Assembly (NCBI GenBank): GCA_902523455.1
Contig: CABYZG010000001.1
Coordinates: 350,397 to 414,396 of the forward strand
Reading direction: 5' to 3'
Source: an uncultured Pelagibacteraceae bacterium
GTDB lineage: Bacteria; Pseudomonadota; Alphaproteobacteria; Pelagibacterales; AG-422-B15
Length of the DNA: 64,000 nt
The notes below the pieces were generated by a model. That model saw nothing but the letters and a program-made list of their open reading frames with translations. It did no database searches and was not told the DNA's origin. Made by a program: the position numbers and the translations under genes. Of this stretch, positions 34,144 through 42,418 are shown one piece after another; the stretch's first letter is position 1, and every line of letters starts with the position of its first letter.

Positions 34144-34977
34144 GTGAAAAATTTAAAATTATTAATAATTGGATTGGCAATAAGCGTCATATCTACAATG
34201 GCATTTGCTGACGGTCATTGGTCAAAAATTAGAATTGGGACGGAAGGCGCATACGAACCATGGAACTTTACTGATGCATCAGGAAATCTCGTTGGTGCTG
34301 AGTTAGATCTTGCAAGAGATCTATGTAAAAGAATGAACGCTGAATGTGAGTTCGTTCAACAGGACTGGGATGGAATCATTCCTGCGTTAGTAAATGGGAA
34401 ATATGATGTAATCATGGCAGGTATGTCAGTAACTGAAGAAAGAAAAAAAACAATTAGTTTTTCTAAAGCTTATATGACAGAACCAGCTAGATTTTTCACA
34501 CTTAATAGTTCACCATTAAGCACTTTTACTTCAGCAAAAAACTTAAATCTTGATGATGATAGCAGTGCTACGTCTGGTACTATAAGTGCGTTAAACAATG
34601 CAATGAAAGGCATGAATATTGGAGTAACTGTTGCGACAATTCACGAGGATTTTGCGAATAAATACTTAGATTCAAACTTAAAGGTTTATCCAACACAAGA
34701 CGAAATGAATCTTGATCTTGCGGCTGGTAGAATAGATGCAATGTTATGTGATGTCGGAACAGCTGAAGCATTTATGGAAACATCGGGTGGTTCTAATGTA
34801 GTAACTTTTGGTCCAAATGTATTTGGAGGACTTTTAGGTGAAGGTGTTGGCGCAGGTATCAGACAAGGAGATGCTGATCTTAAAGCAATGTTTGATAAAG
34901 CAATAGCTGACGCAGCAGCAGATGGAACAATTTCTAAAATATCAATGCAATGGTTTGGCAAAGACCTAGCACCATAA
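34144..34977 (+). CDS. Polar amino-acid ABC transporter, periplasmic binding protein
   Basis: This family 3 solute-binding protein (277 residues) captures amino acids for the two permeases downstream. It has a Sec signal peptide with an AFA cleavage site near residue 22, then GTEGAYEPWNF, ELDLARDLCKRM, WDGIIPALVNGKYDVIMAGM and SVTEERKKTISFSKAYM, all typical of HisJ/ArgT-like proteins. Start is GTG 34144 after TTGGAGGAAAT. A strong terminator follows, which should make the binding protein more abundant than the permeases. Confidence 0.9.
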   Translation: MKNLKLLIIGLAISVISTMAFADGHWSKIRIGTEGAYEPWNFTDASGNLVGAELDLARDLCKRMNAECEFVQQDWDGIIPALVNGKYDVIMAGMSVTEERKKTISFSKAYMTEPARFFTLNSSPLSTFTSAKNLNLDDDSSATSGTISALNNAMKGMNIGVTVATIHEDFANKYLDSNLKVYPTQDEMNLDLAAGRIDAMLCDVGTAEAFMETSGGSNVVTFGPNVFGGLLGEGVGAGIRQGDADLKAMFDKAIADAAADGTISKISMQWFGKDLAP

Positions 34978-35000
34978 TTTTGAAATTAATAACGCAAAAA

Positions 35001-35032
35001 AACGGCTGACTAATAATCAGCCGTTTTTTTTT
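35001..35032 (+). terminator. Intrinsic terminator between binding protein and permease genes
   Basis: AACGGCTGA (35001-35009) pairs perfectly with TCAGCCGTT (35017-35025) around a 7-nt loop and is followed by a run of nine T (35024-35032). A-rich sequence on the left makes it potentially bidirectional. Confidence 0.92.
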
Positions 35033-35044
35033 ATATAAATAAAT

Positions 35045-35758
35045 ATGTTTGAAGTATTTTCCTTTGGTTCATCTGGATGGGGAGATGAAATGCTTATGGG
35101 TGCGCTGATGACAGTTCTTGTAAGCGCGTCATCTTTACTTTTAGGTATTCTGATAGGAATTATTTTTGCTGCATGTAAACTATCAAATATTTTTATTCTA
35201 AAAATAATAGCAAATACATACACAACAATAATAAGAGGCATACCTGAGCTGTTAGTCATATATCTTCTTTTTTTTGGTGGCAGTGGCGCAGTTATGTATA
35301 TTGCTAAAATTTTTGGATATGATGGTTATATTGAACTGAATGCATTTACAATTGGCACAATTGCTGTCGGTGCAATTTCAGGGGCTTATTCTACAGAAGT
35401 CATTCGAGGTGCGGTTAACTCCGTTCATAAAGGGCAGTTTGAGGCTGGTAAAACACTTGGATTAAATGGATATGGTCTCTATGGAAGAGTAATATTCCCT
35501 CAAGTTGCAAGAATTGCACTGCCAGGTATTGGTAATGTTTGGCAAATCACACTTAAAGATACCGCACTCATTAGTGTTACAGGGTTAGTTGAAATTATGC
35601 GACAGTCGCGTATTGCCGCGGGCTCGACACATGAACCATTTATATTTTATACGGCTGCTATTATTCTGTATTTGGTAATTACCAGACTTTCTAACATTTT
35701 ATTTGATAAGGCTGAAAATACTTACTCTAAAGGTTTTATATCTAAGGGGGCACGATGA
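35045..35758 (+). CDS. Polar amino-acid ABC transporter permease (HisQ-like)
   Basis: This 237-residue inner-membrane permease has about five helices and the EAA loop that docks the ATPase (FEAGKTLGLNGYGLYGRVIFP). The family signature TIIRGIPELLVIYLLFFGG is present. It overlaps the second permease by 4 nt (ATGA). Together with the binding protein it forms a HisJQM-like importer. Confidence 0.92.
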   Translation: MFEVFSFGSSGWGDEMLMGALMTVLVSASSLLLGILIGIIFAACKLSNIFILKIIANTYTTIIRGIPELLVIYLLFFGGSGAVMYIAKIFGYDGYIELNAFTIGTIAVGAISGAYSTEVIRGAVNSVHKGQFEAGKTLGLNGYGLYGRVIFPQVARIALPGIGNVWQITLKDTALISVTGLVEIMRQSRIAAGSTHEPFIFYTAAIILYLVITRLSNILFDKAENTYSKGFISKGAR

Positions 35759-36438
35759 GATTTGAATTAATGTATGAGTCATTTTTCAAAATAATTGAGG
35801 GTATTCCTCTTACATTACAAGTGGTTTCTATTTCAACAGTACTCGGACTAGCATTAGCAATAATCGTGGCATTGATGAGAATTTCTGGCAAAAAATCAAT
35901 GTCAATTCCTGCATATTATTTTGTCTATTTAATTAGGGGGACACCTCTGTTACTGCAGTTGTATTTTGTTTATTATGGTCTTGGTCAATTTTCATTTATT
36001 CGAGAGAGTATATTGTGGCCAATTTTAAAAGAGCCATATTGGTGTGGTATCATTACACTGACTATCAGCACTGGTGCTTATTCCTCTGAAATAATTCGAG
36101 GAGGTATCCTTTCTGTTTCAAAAAATTTTATAGAAGCATCAGGAGCATTAGGACTGAATAAAATTAAGACATTTTTGCTAATTACACTTCCAATTACCGT
36201 ACGACAAGCATTGCCAGCTTATGGTAATGAGTTGATATTAATGGTTAAAGCCAGTTCATTGATATCAATTATCACGCTTATGGAAATTACTGGAATAGCT
36301 AGAACTATAATCTCAAAAACCTATGCACCTGTTGAAATATTTTTAGTAGCGGGATCAATATATTTAATTATTAACTTCATTATAGTTTTAGCTGTTGGGT
36401 TAGCGGAGCGAAAATTAGGGACAGTGAAAGCTAATTAA
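35755..36438 (+). CDS. Polar amino-acid ABC transporter permease (HisM-like)
   Basis: The second permease (227 residues) has the same fold, with YLIRGTPLLLQLYFVYYGLG and the EAA loop FIEASGALGLNKIKTFLLITLP. The cognate ATP-binding subunit is not encoded next to it: the following gene is a convergent acetyltransferase. The ATPase must be elsewhere or shared with another importer. The stop region overlaps the acetyltransferase by 8 bp. Confidence 0.92.
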   Translation: MRFELMYESFFKIIEGIPLTLQVVSISTVLGLALAIIVALMRISGKKSMSIPAYYFVYLIRGTPLLLQLYFVYYGLGQFSFIRESILWPILKEPYWCGIITLTISTGAYSSEIIRGGILSVSKNFIEASGALGLNKIKTFLLITLPITVRQALPAYGNELILMVKASSLISIITLMEITGIARTIISKTYAPVEIFLVAGSIYLIINFIIVLAVGLAERKLGTVKAN

Positions 36439-36904
36439 TTACTTTTTGGAAGGCATATTCGGTTGTATTACTTATGTCATTTAACTTTCTCGTTTTCGAC
36501 ATTTTTTTGTAATTTAATTTTTTATACATTTTGTGAGCTTCCTTAAATCTAGTATCAGTCCATAGCACTATCTTTCTTTTTTTATATTTCTTTGCGATAC
36601 TCTCAATCCTTAACATTAGTTTTTTTGCCAAGCCTCTCATTCGATAATTTTTATCTATATATAGCTTATGTATTTCTAAGTTATTTTTTTCATGTGGTAG
36701 ATAGCCCATGCATCCGATAATTTTATTTTTATCAATATATACCCAGAACTTTCCTTTTTTATTTTTAAAATAAGAATAGACTTTTCTTAATTCTGGAGAG
36801 TCGTTGTCTACATCAAGGTAGCAATTTTTATAATCTTTAAAACATTTTTTGATTAAGTTGATTATCTGATTTCCGTCTTTATTTCTTGCTAGCCTTAGTT
36901 GCAT
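36431..36904 (-). CDS. GNAT-family N-acetyltransferase
   Basis: This 157-residue protein has the GNAT layout: N-terminal LRLARNKDGNQIINLI, a central strand with IIGCMGYLPHE and LEIHKLYIDKNYR, the acetyl-CoA loop RMRGLAKKLM, and a C-terminal EAHKMYKKLNYKK. Substrate cannot be told from sequence. It is very lysine-rich, as expected for this base composition. Confidence 0.85.
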   Translation of the reverse strand: MQLRLARNKDGNQIINLIKKCFKDYKNCYLDVDNDSPELRKVYSYFKNKKGKFWVYIDKNKIIGCMGYLPHEKNNLEIHKLYIDKNYRMRGLAKKLMLRIESIAKKYKKRKIVLWTDTRFKEAHKMYKKLNYKKMSKTRKLNDISNTTEYAFQKVIN

Positions 36905-36925
36905 AATGTTAGATTATATAATTCT

Positions 36926-37738
36926 ATGAGCTATTTTCATAATAAAAGAATTTGGGTTACGGGCGCTTCATCTGGCATCGGTCGATCAGTCGCGATTAAG
37001 TTATCAAAATTAGGTGCAGAAGTAATATTAACTGCGCGAAATAGAGATAAATTAGAGGAAGTAAAAAAAGAATGTGGAAATGCAAAAGCACATATTTTTG
37101 ATCACGATCTCTCAAAATTGGAGTCCATTGACGATTTAGTTAATAGAGTTACTCGTGAGGTTGGTTCAATAGATATACTCTTTAATAATGCAGGAGTATC
37201 TGCATATTCTGCAGCTAATGAAACAGATTTTAATGTGTATACACAAGTTATGAATCTAAATTTTCTCTCTGTTGTTAAATTAACTAAGTGTTTGCTGCCA
37301 CAAATGATATCAAACAAAAAAGGTCAGATAGTAACAAACACCAGTCTGTCTGGAAAATTTGGATCAAAAAAAAGAACTGTTTATGCTTCATCAAAACATG
37401 CTTTGCACGGTTTTATGGACTCTCTTCGAGCTGAAGTTCATGAACATAATATTAAAGTTAATACTGTCGCACCGGGATTTGTTAACACTGAGATAGGTAT
37501 GAAAGCCTTAACTGGAGACGGCACTCCTTATGGCGCAAATGATAGAGGCCATGAAAGTCAAGGGATGGATTTGGATAAAGCCTCAGAAATGATTATTAAA
37601 TCAATAGAAGCAAATAAAAGAGAAGCTTATATTGTTCCTAGAATAAGCTTTCCAAAAATTGCATTATATATATCAAGATATTTTCCTGGTTTGGGGGCTA
37701 TTATTGCTCGAAATTATAATGAAGAGGATAACGGCTGA
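36926..37738 (+). CDS. Short-chain dehydrogenase/reductase
   Basis: A classical SDR of about 270 residues. Motifs are the NAD(P) loop TGASSGIG, NNAGVS, a catalytic Ser (TNTSLSGKFG), and YASSK. I use ATG 36926 (MSYFHNKRIWVTGASSG) rather than an in-frame TTG at 36899, which would overlap the divergent acetyltransferase. The C-terminal EANKREAYIVPRISFPKIALY resembles DltE/YqjQ-type SDRs that act on lipophilic ketones or alcohols. Substrate unknown. Confidence 0.85.
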   Translation: MSYFHNKRIWVTGASSGIGRSVAIKLSKLGAEVILTARNRDKLEEVKKECGNAKAHIFDHDLSKLESIDDLVNRVTREVGSIDILFNNAGVSAYSAANETDFNVYTQVMNLNFLSVVKLTKCLLPQMISNKKGQIVTNTSLSGKFGSKKRTVYASSKHALHGFMDSLRAEVHEHNIKVNTVAPGFVNTEIGMKALTGDGTPYGANDRGHESQGMDLDKASEMIIKSIEANKREAYIVPRISFPKIALYISRYFPGLGAIIARNYNEEDNG

Positions 37739-38326
37739 TTATTGATTTTTTAAATATTCAACAAGAAATTTCATACTGTCAATGCCCCAATACATTTCAT
37801 CATCGATGTAAAATGTTGGTACTCCAAACGCTCCTTTATTAATAGCAAATTCAGTATTCTCTCTTAATTTATTTTTAATTTCATCACTTGAAATTCCTTC
37901 AGCAAAACTATTTGCATCCATTCCAGACTCAGTAGCGACTTGAGTCAGAAGTTCCTGATCATTAAGATTCATTGCTTTTGTCCAAATAGACTCAAACATA
38001 ACTTGCATGTAATTTTCTAAAATATCATTTTTTTGAGCTAAGACCGCCCCTCGCATGTGAGGCACTGTTAATATTGGAAAATAGGGATTCATCTTAAATG
38101 GAATATTGAGTGTTTTTGTCCAACGAGTAATATCTTTAAACATATATTCCCCCTTTTTTTGGACAGTTGCAGGCGGTTGATTTCCTGTAGCCTTAAATAT
38201 ACCTCCCAACAGAACAGGCATAATTTCAATTTCTGCTCCCTCGTCTTTAATTACTTTAAGATTATTGTAGGCTAGGTACGAGTAAGGACTTCCAAAATCA
38301 AAGCAAAATGTTACGTTTTTAGACAT
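37739..38326 (-). CDS. DsbA-fold isomerase, 2-hydroxychromene-2-carboxylate isomerase family
   Basis: The 195-residue protein has the kappa-class GST / HCCA isomerase signature: FCFDFGSPYSYLAYNNL at the N-terminus, and GAFGVPTFYIDDEMYWGID near the C-terminus. These enzymes are glutathione-dependent and lack the CxxC of true DsbA, as here. I start at ATG 38326 (MSKNVTF); an upstream in-frame start would add eight hydrophobic residues without support. Substrate is not predictable. Confidence 0.85.
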   Translation of the reverse strand: MSKNVTFCFDFGSPYSYLAYNNLKVIKDEGAEIEIMPVLLGGIFKATGNQPPATVQKKGEYMFKDITRWTKTLNIPFKMNPYFPILTVPHMRGAVLAQKNDILENYMQVMFESIWTKAMNLNDQELLTQVATESGMDANSFAEGISSDEIKNKLRENTEFAINKGAFGVPTFYIDDEMYWGIDSMKFLVEYLKNQ

Positions 38327-38367
38327 ATATAATGGTATAAATATAAACAATTAGATCAAATAGTAAA

Positions 38368-39504
38368 ATGAAGATTGTAGTAATAACTGGTGAAGAGTCT
38401 GGTGATAAATTAGCTGCATCAGCCATAAAAGAACTAAAAAAAATTTCAAATGAGCCTCTTAAAATTTACGGTATTGGTGGAAGAGCTCTTGAAAAAGAGG
38501 GTATTCAAAAATTTTTTGATATATCAGACATTAACGTAATGGGATTAATTGAAGTTATTCCTAAGATATTTAAAATAAATCAGATAATAAAGTCAGTGGT
38601 TAATCAAATTATTGAACTTGATCCTGATATAATTTTCACAGTTGATAGTCCAGATTTTACACTGAGAATTGCAGAACGAATAAAAAAACGAAACAATAAA
38701 TTAAAAATTCTTCATTATGTGGCCCCTAGTGTTTGGGCATGGAGGCCTGGACGTGTTCATACAGTAAAAAAATCAGTAGATCACTTACTGACAATTCTAC
38801 CCTTTGAGAAGAAAATATTTGAGAAATATGAAGTGCCGACAACTTTTGTGGGACATCCGATAACAGAGATAAATATTGAAGACTTTAAAAACAATCAAAT
38901 TACCAAAGAAGACAGAGAAGTTTTCTTAATTTTACCGGGAAGTAGAAAAAAGGAAGTTGTATCTCTTTTGCCAATTTACTTAGAAGTAATAAGGGCTATG
39001 AAGTTAGATGACAAGTATAAGCTTGTAATGCCACTTACAAAAGAAATGACTTTTTATGTAGAAGATATCTTAAGTGAATTCGGTTTACAAAATAGAATAA
39101 AAATAATTCTAGATGAGCATATTAAATACTCATATTACTATCATGCAAAACTTGGGATTGTGACCTCAGGGACTGCAGCTCTAGAAGTTTCATATTTTAA
39201 TACACCATATGTGACAGCATACAAATTCAATCCTGTAACCTATTTTATACTGCAATTCCTTATTAAAACTAGAATGGGTAATTTAATTAATATTATACAA
39301 GGGAAGTCTATCATTCCTGAGCTGCTACAAAGTAAAAGCAATAAAGATAATATTATTTATTATTTAAAAAAATTTTTAGATAATAATAATTACCTTCAAG
39401 AAGTTCTATCAAATGCAAGTGAAGCTACTGCGAAACTCAAATCTCAAAGTACACCAAGTATAATGGCAGCAGAAAAAATTATTCAGATAGTTAATGAAAA
39501 ATAA
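38368..39504 (+). CDS. lpxB: Lipid-A-disaccharide synthase
   Basis: LpxB joins UDP-2,3-diacylglucosamine and lipid X at the inner membrane. The 378-residue GT19 protein opens with VVITGEESGDKLAAS, followed by GIGGRALEKEG, VMGLIEVIPKI, SPDFTLRIA, YVAPSVWAWRPGR, GHPITE, LPGSRKKEV and TSGTAALEVSYF, all diagnostic. It overlaps recX by 11 nt, an unusual partner; the usual lpxA/fabZ/lpxI neighbours are not adjacent. Confidence 0.95.
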   Translation: MKIVVITGEESGDKLAASAIKELKKISNEPLKIYGIGGRALEKEGIQKFFDISDINVMGLIEVIPKIFKINQIIKSVVNQIIELDPDIIFTVDSPDFTLRIAERIKKRNNKLKILHYVAPSVWAWRPGRVHTVKKSVDHLLTILPFEKKIFEKYEVPTTFVGHPITEINIEDFKNNQITKEDREVFLILPGSRKKEVVSLLPIYLEVIRAMKLDDKYKLVMPLTKEMTFYVEDILSEFGLQNRIKIILDEHIKYSYYYHAKLGIVTSGTAALEVSYFNTPYVTAYKFNPVTYFILQFLIKTRMGNLINIIQGKSIIPELLQSKSNKDNIIYYLKKFLDNNNYLQEVLSNASEATAKLKSQSTPSIMAAEKIIQIVNEK

Positions 39505-40024
39505 ATCTAATTATACTGAAATTGAGTCAAAAGCTTTATGGTACTTACAAAGATACGCATCAAGCTCAGAAAACTTAAGAAATTATCTAAGACGAAAAGT
39601 TAAAGATAGCCATTTAAATATTAACTCAGAAGAAATTATCAATGAAATAATCTTTTCATTAGAAAGACAAAAAATTCTTAATGATCAGCTATTTTCTGAG
39701 AGTAAAATCAGGAATTATCTAAATAAGGGTTGGTCACTAAAAAAAATTGAATTCAAACTTAAGGAACTATACGTAAAGGATAATATAATTATTGATGCAA
39801 TACAGAACATTAGAAATTCAGTTAAAAATATTGATCTTATAGCCGCTTGTAGGTTAGCAAAAAAGAAATCTATAGGACCTTATAGGAAAAATGAACTTAC
39901 TGAAAAAATTAAAATGAGAGAGCTTGGAGTTTTGTCAAGAGCGGGTTTTTCATATAACATCGTAAAGAAGATATTATTTGAAATGAGCAAGGAGGAGCTG
40001 GAAGATATTTATGATCAAAGATAA
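39494..40024 (+). CDS. recX: RecX-family regulatory protein
   Basis: RecX binds RecA filaments and limits their activity. The 176-residue protein is all-helical and shows the family pattern ALWYLQRYASSSENLRNYLRRKV, then LNDQLFSESKIRNYLNKGWS, followed by further three-helix repeats with AGFSYNIVKKIL. recA itself is not in the window. Overlaps lpxB and the next SDR gene (14 nt). Confidence 0.82.
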   Translation: MKNKSNYTEIESKALWYLQRYASSSENLRNYLRRKVKDSHLNINSEEIINEIIFSLERQKILNDQLFSESKIRNYLNKGWSLKKIEFKLKELYVKDNIIIDAIQNIRNSVKNIDLIAACRLAKKKSIGPYRKNELTEKIKMRELGVLSRAGFSYNIVKKILFEMSKEELEDIYDQR

Positions 40025-40766
40025 AACAATTATTGTTACAGGTGCCGCAAGAGGCTTGGGACAGAAATATGCCCTTGAATTTGCGAAAGCAGAAGCAAAT
40101 ATCATTTTTGCAGATATATCTGATTGTTCTGAGACAGAGAAAAAGGTGAGCGAAGTTACAGATAAATTTTTAAGTCTAAATCTCGATGTGACAGATATAA
40201 ACTCATGCAACAATATGATGGAGAAGGCTGTTGATAAATTTTCTAAAATAGATGTATTGGTAAATAATGCCGCACTATATGGAGCATTAAAAAGCTCACG
40301 ATTTGAAGATATTGATCCAGATCAATGGGACAAAGCGATGAATGTTAATGTCAAAGGACTTTGGAATTGCTGCAGAGCAATATCTCCAATAATGAGAGAA
40401 AACCAAAGTGGCTCAATAATAAATATCGCTTCTCTAGCAGCTAAATTCGGCATGCCTTACGCCGCAGATTACGCTACATCAAAAGCTGCCGTGATTGGAC
40501 TAACTCGGGTTATGGCGAGAGAAATGGGAAAAGATAACATTCGTGTGAATGCAGTAGCGCCATCTATGGTAAGAACCGAGTCGGCAAAGGAATTTTTAGG
40601 AGAAAAAGCAGAACGTGGTTTTGAGGTTATTTCTAAAGGGCAGATATTACAAAAGACACTTGAAGTTGACGATATATATGGAACTGTTCTTTATCTTGCA
40701 AGTGATCAAAGTAAATTCGTTACAGGACAAACCCTGATGGTAGATGGAGGCAGTGTGCTTCTGTAA
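40011..40766 (+). CDS. Short-chain dehydrogenase/reductase
   Basis: A 251-residue classical SDR: TGAARGLGQKYA (cofactor loop), NNAALYG, catalytic Ser in NIASLAAKFGMP, YATSK, and the C-terminal LASDQSKFVTGQTLMVDGG typical of FabG-like alcohol dehydrogenases. AAGGAGG (ending just before GCTGG) precedes the ATG. It starts inside recX. Substrate unknown. Confidence 0.88.
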   Translation: MIKDKTIIVTGAARGLGQKYALEFAKAEANIIFADISDCSETEKKVSEVTDKFLSLNLDVTDINSCNNMMEKAVDKFSKIDVLVNNAALYGALKSSRFEDIDPDQWDKAMNVNVKGLWNCCRAISPIMRENQSGSIINIASLAAKFGMPYAADYATSKAAVIGLTRVMAREMGKDNIRVNAVAPSMVRTESAKEFLGEKAERGFEVISKGQILQKTLEVDDIYGTVLYLASDQSKFVTGQTLMVDGGSVLL

Positions 40767-40769
40767 AGA

Positions 40770-40901
40770 ATGAAAAAGAAAAAAAGTAAATTAAAAAGTA
40801 ATCCTATTGCAAGACAATTAAGGACAGATAAGTTTAGACCAAAAAAGGTCGCAAATAAAAAAAAACTTCATGAAAAAAAAAGAATAAAAATTAAATTATG
40901 A
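40770..40901 (+). CDS. Small lysine-rich protein (DUF7230-like)
   Basis: This 43-residue frame is below normal calling thresholds but is well placed: 3 nt after the SDR stop, and overlapping the nitroreductase start by ATGA. The sequence begins MKKKKSKLKSNPIARQLRT and continues DKFRPKKVANKKKLHEKKR. The NPIARQLR ... FRPKKV pattern resembles a family of tiny basic proteins of Proteobacteria that I know as DUF7230. Nearly half the residues are Lys or Arg, suggesting RNA or ribosome binding; that is a guess. Confidence 0.7.
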   Translation: MKKKKSKLKSNPIARQLRTDKFRPKKVANKKKLHEKKRIKIKL

Positions 40902-41560
40902 CAACTGTTTCAGAGGCCGTAAACAATCGCCAATCAGTCAGAGCTTTTACAAAAAAACAGGTATCGAATGAAATACTAGAAAGCCTAATTTATAAGTCTT
41001 CTAGATCCCCATCGGGAGGCAACTTACAGCCATGGAGAATATTTATAATAAATGGGAACTCGATGAAACGTTTTCTTGAATTTCAGGATAAATGGAAGAG
41101 CACAGACACACCTGAGTACCCAATTTATCCTGCAAAACTAAAAGAGCCTTATAGAACTTCACGGTTTGAAGTTGGCGAACAGTTATATGGTTCTATTGGA
41201 ATTGAAAGATCAGATTCGCAAGCAAGGGTAGATCAAATGCTTAAAAACTTCACTTTTTTTGGTGCACCAGCAGCATTATTCTGTTTTGTAGACCGCCAGA
41301 TGAACCAACCTCAGTGGTCAGATTTAGGAATGTTCCTACAGACATTTATGCTACTTGCTCAAGAAGAAGGAATTGATACTTGTGCGCAGGAATCTTGGTC
41401 ACTTAGGCAGAAAATGGTATCTGAATTTGTTGAAGCTGACTCTGATCTCATGTTATTCTGTGGCATGGCAATTGGATACAGGGATGTTTCTTCGCCATTA
41501 AACAATTATAAAACGAATAGAAGACCAGTTGAAAGCTGGTGTAAAATTATAGATAAGTGA
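40898..41560 (+). CDS. Nitroreductase family flavoprotein
   Basis: The 220-residue FMN protein starts with the family pattern NRQSVRAFTKKQV and RSPSGGNLQPWRIFII; the C-terminal half contains AQEEGIDTCAQESWSLR and GMAIGYRD. Such enzymes reduce nitro groups, quinones or other acceptors with NAD(P)H. It overlaps both neighbours by 4 nt, linking it with the small basic protein and the dehalogenase. Confidence 0.88.
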   Translation: MTTVSEAVNNRQSVRAFTKKQVSNEILESLIYKSSRSPSGGNLQPWRIFIINGNSMKRFLEFQDKWKSTDTPEYPIYPAKLKEPYRTSRFEVGEQLYGSIGIERSDSQARVDQMLKNFTFFGAPAALFCFVDRQMNQPQWSDLGMFLQTFMLLAQEEGIDTCAQESWSLRQKMVSEFVEADSDLMLFCGMAIGYRDVSSPLNNYKTNRRPVESWCKIIDK

Positions 41561-42417
41561 CAGAAAAAAAATTTTTTAAATATGATGATAGGAGAATTGC
41601 TTACGTAGATGAAGGCGAAGGAGATCCTATAATCTTTTTTCATGGAAATCCCACATCTTCTTTTTTATATAGAAATATAATTAAGAATCTTAAAAATCAG
41701 TACAGATGTATTGCAGCTGATATGTTGGGCATGGGTGACTCAGATAAGTTGGAAAATTCAGGTCATATGTCCTATACCTTTGAATTACATTATAAATATT
41801 TGTCAGAATTTATTAGAAGCTTAGAATTAACTCAACCAGTTACACTCGTTGGTCAGGATTGGGGAGGACCTCTTGCTATTAAATGGGCAAGAGAAAATAA
41901 TGATAATGTTCGAGGTATTTGCTATTTCGAAACTGTAATTGCGCCAATTAAGTCAGATGAAATGGTTGAGCCAACGAGAGGACTTTTTCTTATGATTAGA
42001 TCTGAAAAAGGTGACAAAAAAGTTCTTGAAGAAAACTTTTTTGTAGAAAAAATGCTTGGAACTGACCCCATAGAACCATTGAGTGATGAGGTCATGAATG
42101 AATACAGGAAACCATTTATCAATCCTGGTGAAGATAGAAGACCAACATTAGATTGGCCTAGGCAAATTCCAATCGATAATGAACCAATTGAAGTTTATAA
42201 TGAGGTAAAAGATAATTTGAAATTTATGATGGAAACTAATTTACCAAAGTTCCTCATAGTAGGTAATCCTGGAAGAATAATGCCAAAACCCTTAATTGAA
42301 TTTTGTAGAAAATTTAAGAATCAAAAGGAGATTACTGTAAAAGGACACCATTTCCTTCAGGAAGAAGCACCAGACGAAATAAGTGATGGTTTAAAAGTCT
42401 GGCTAAGCTCAATCTAA
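41557..42417 (+). CDS. Haloalkane dehalogenase (HLD-II-like)
   Basis: An alpha/beta hydrolase of 286 residues that should hydrolyse carbon-halogen bonds. All five functional positions of the DhaA/LinB type appear: Asn31 (HGNPTSS) and Trp102 as halide-stabilising residues, nucleophile Asp101 (GQDWGG), acid Glu125 (YFETVIAP) and His265 (GHHFLQEE). These match DhaA N41, W107, D106, E130 and H272 in context. Starts at GTG 41557, overlapping the nitroreductase stop. Physiological halide substrate unknown. Confidence 0.87.
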   Translation: MTEKKFFKYDDRRIAYVDEGEGDPIIFFHGNPTSSFLYRNIIKNLKNQYRCIAADMLGMGDSDKLENSGHMSYTFELHYKYLSEFIRSLELTQPVTLVGQDWGGPLAIKWARENNDNVRGICYFETVIAPIKSDEMVEPTRGLFLMIRSEKGDKKVLEENFFVEKMLGTDPIEPLSDEVMNEYRKPFINPGEDRRPTLDWPRQIPIDNEPIEVYNEVKDNLKFMMETNLPKFLIVGNPGRIMPKPLIEFCRKFKNQKEITVKGHHFLQEEAPDEISDGLKVWLSSI

Positions 42418-42418
42418 T

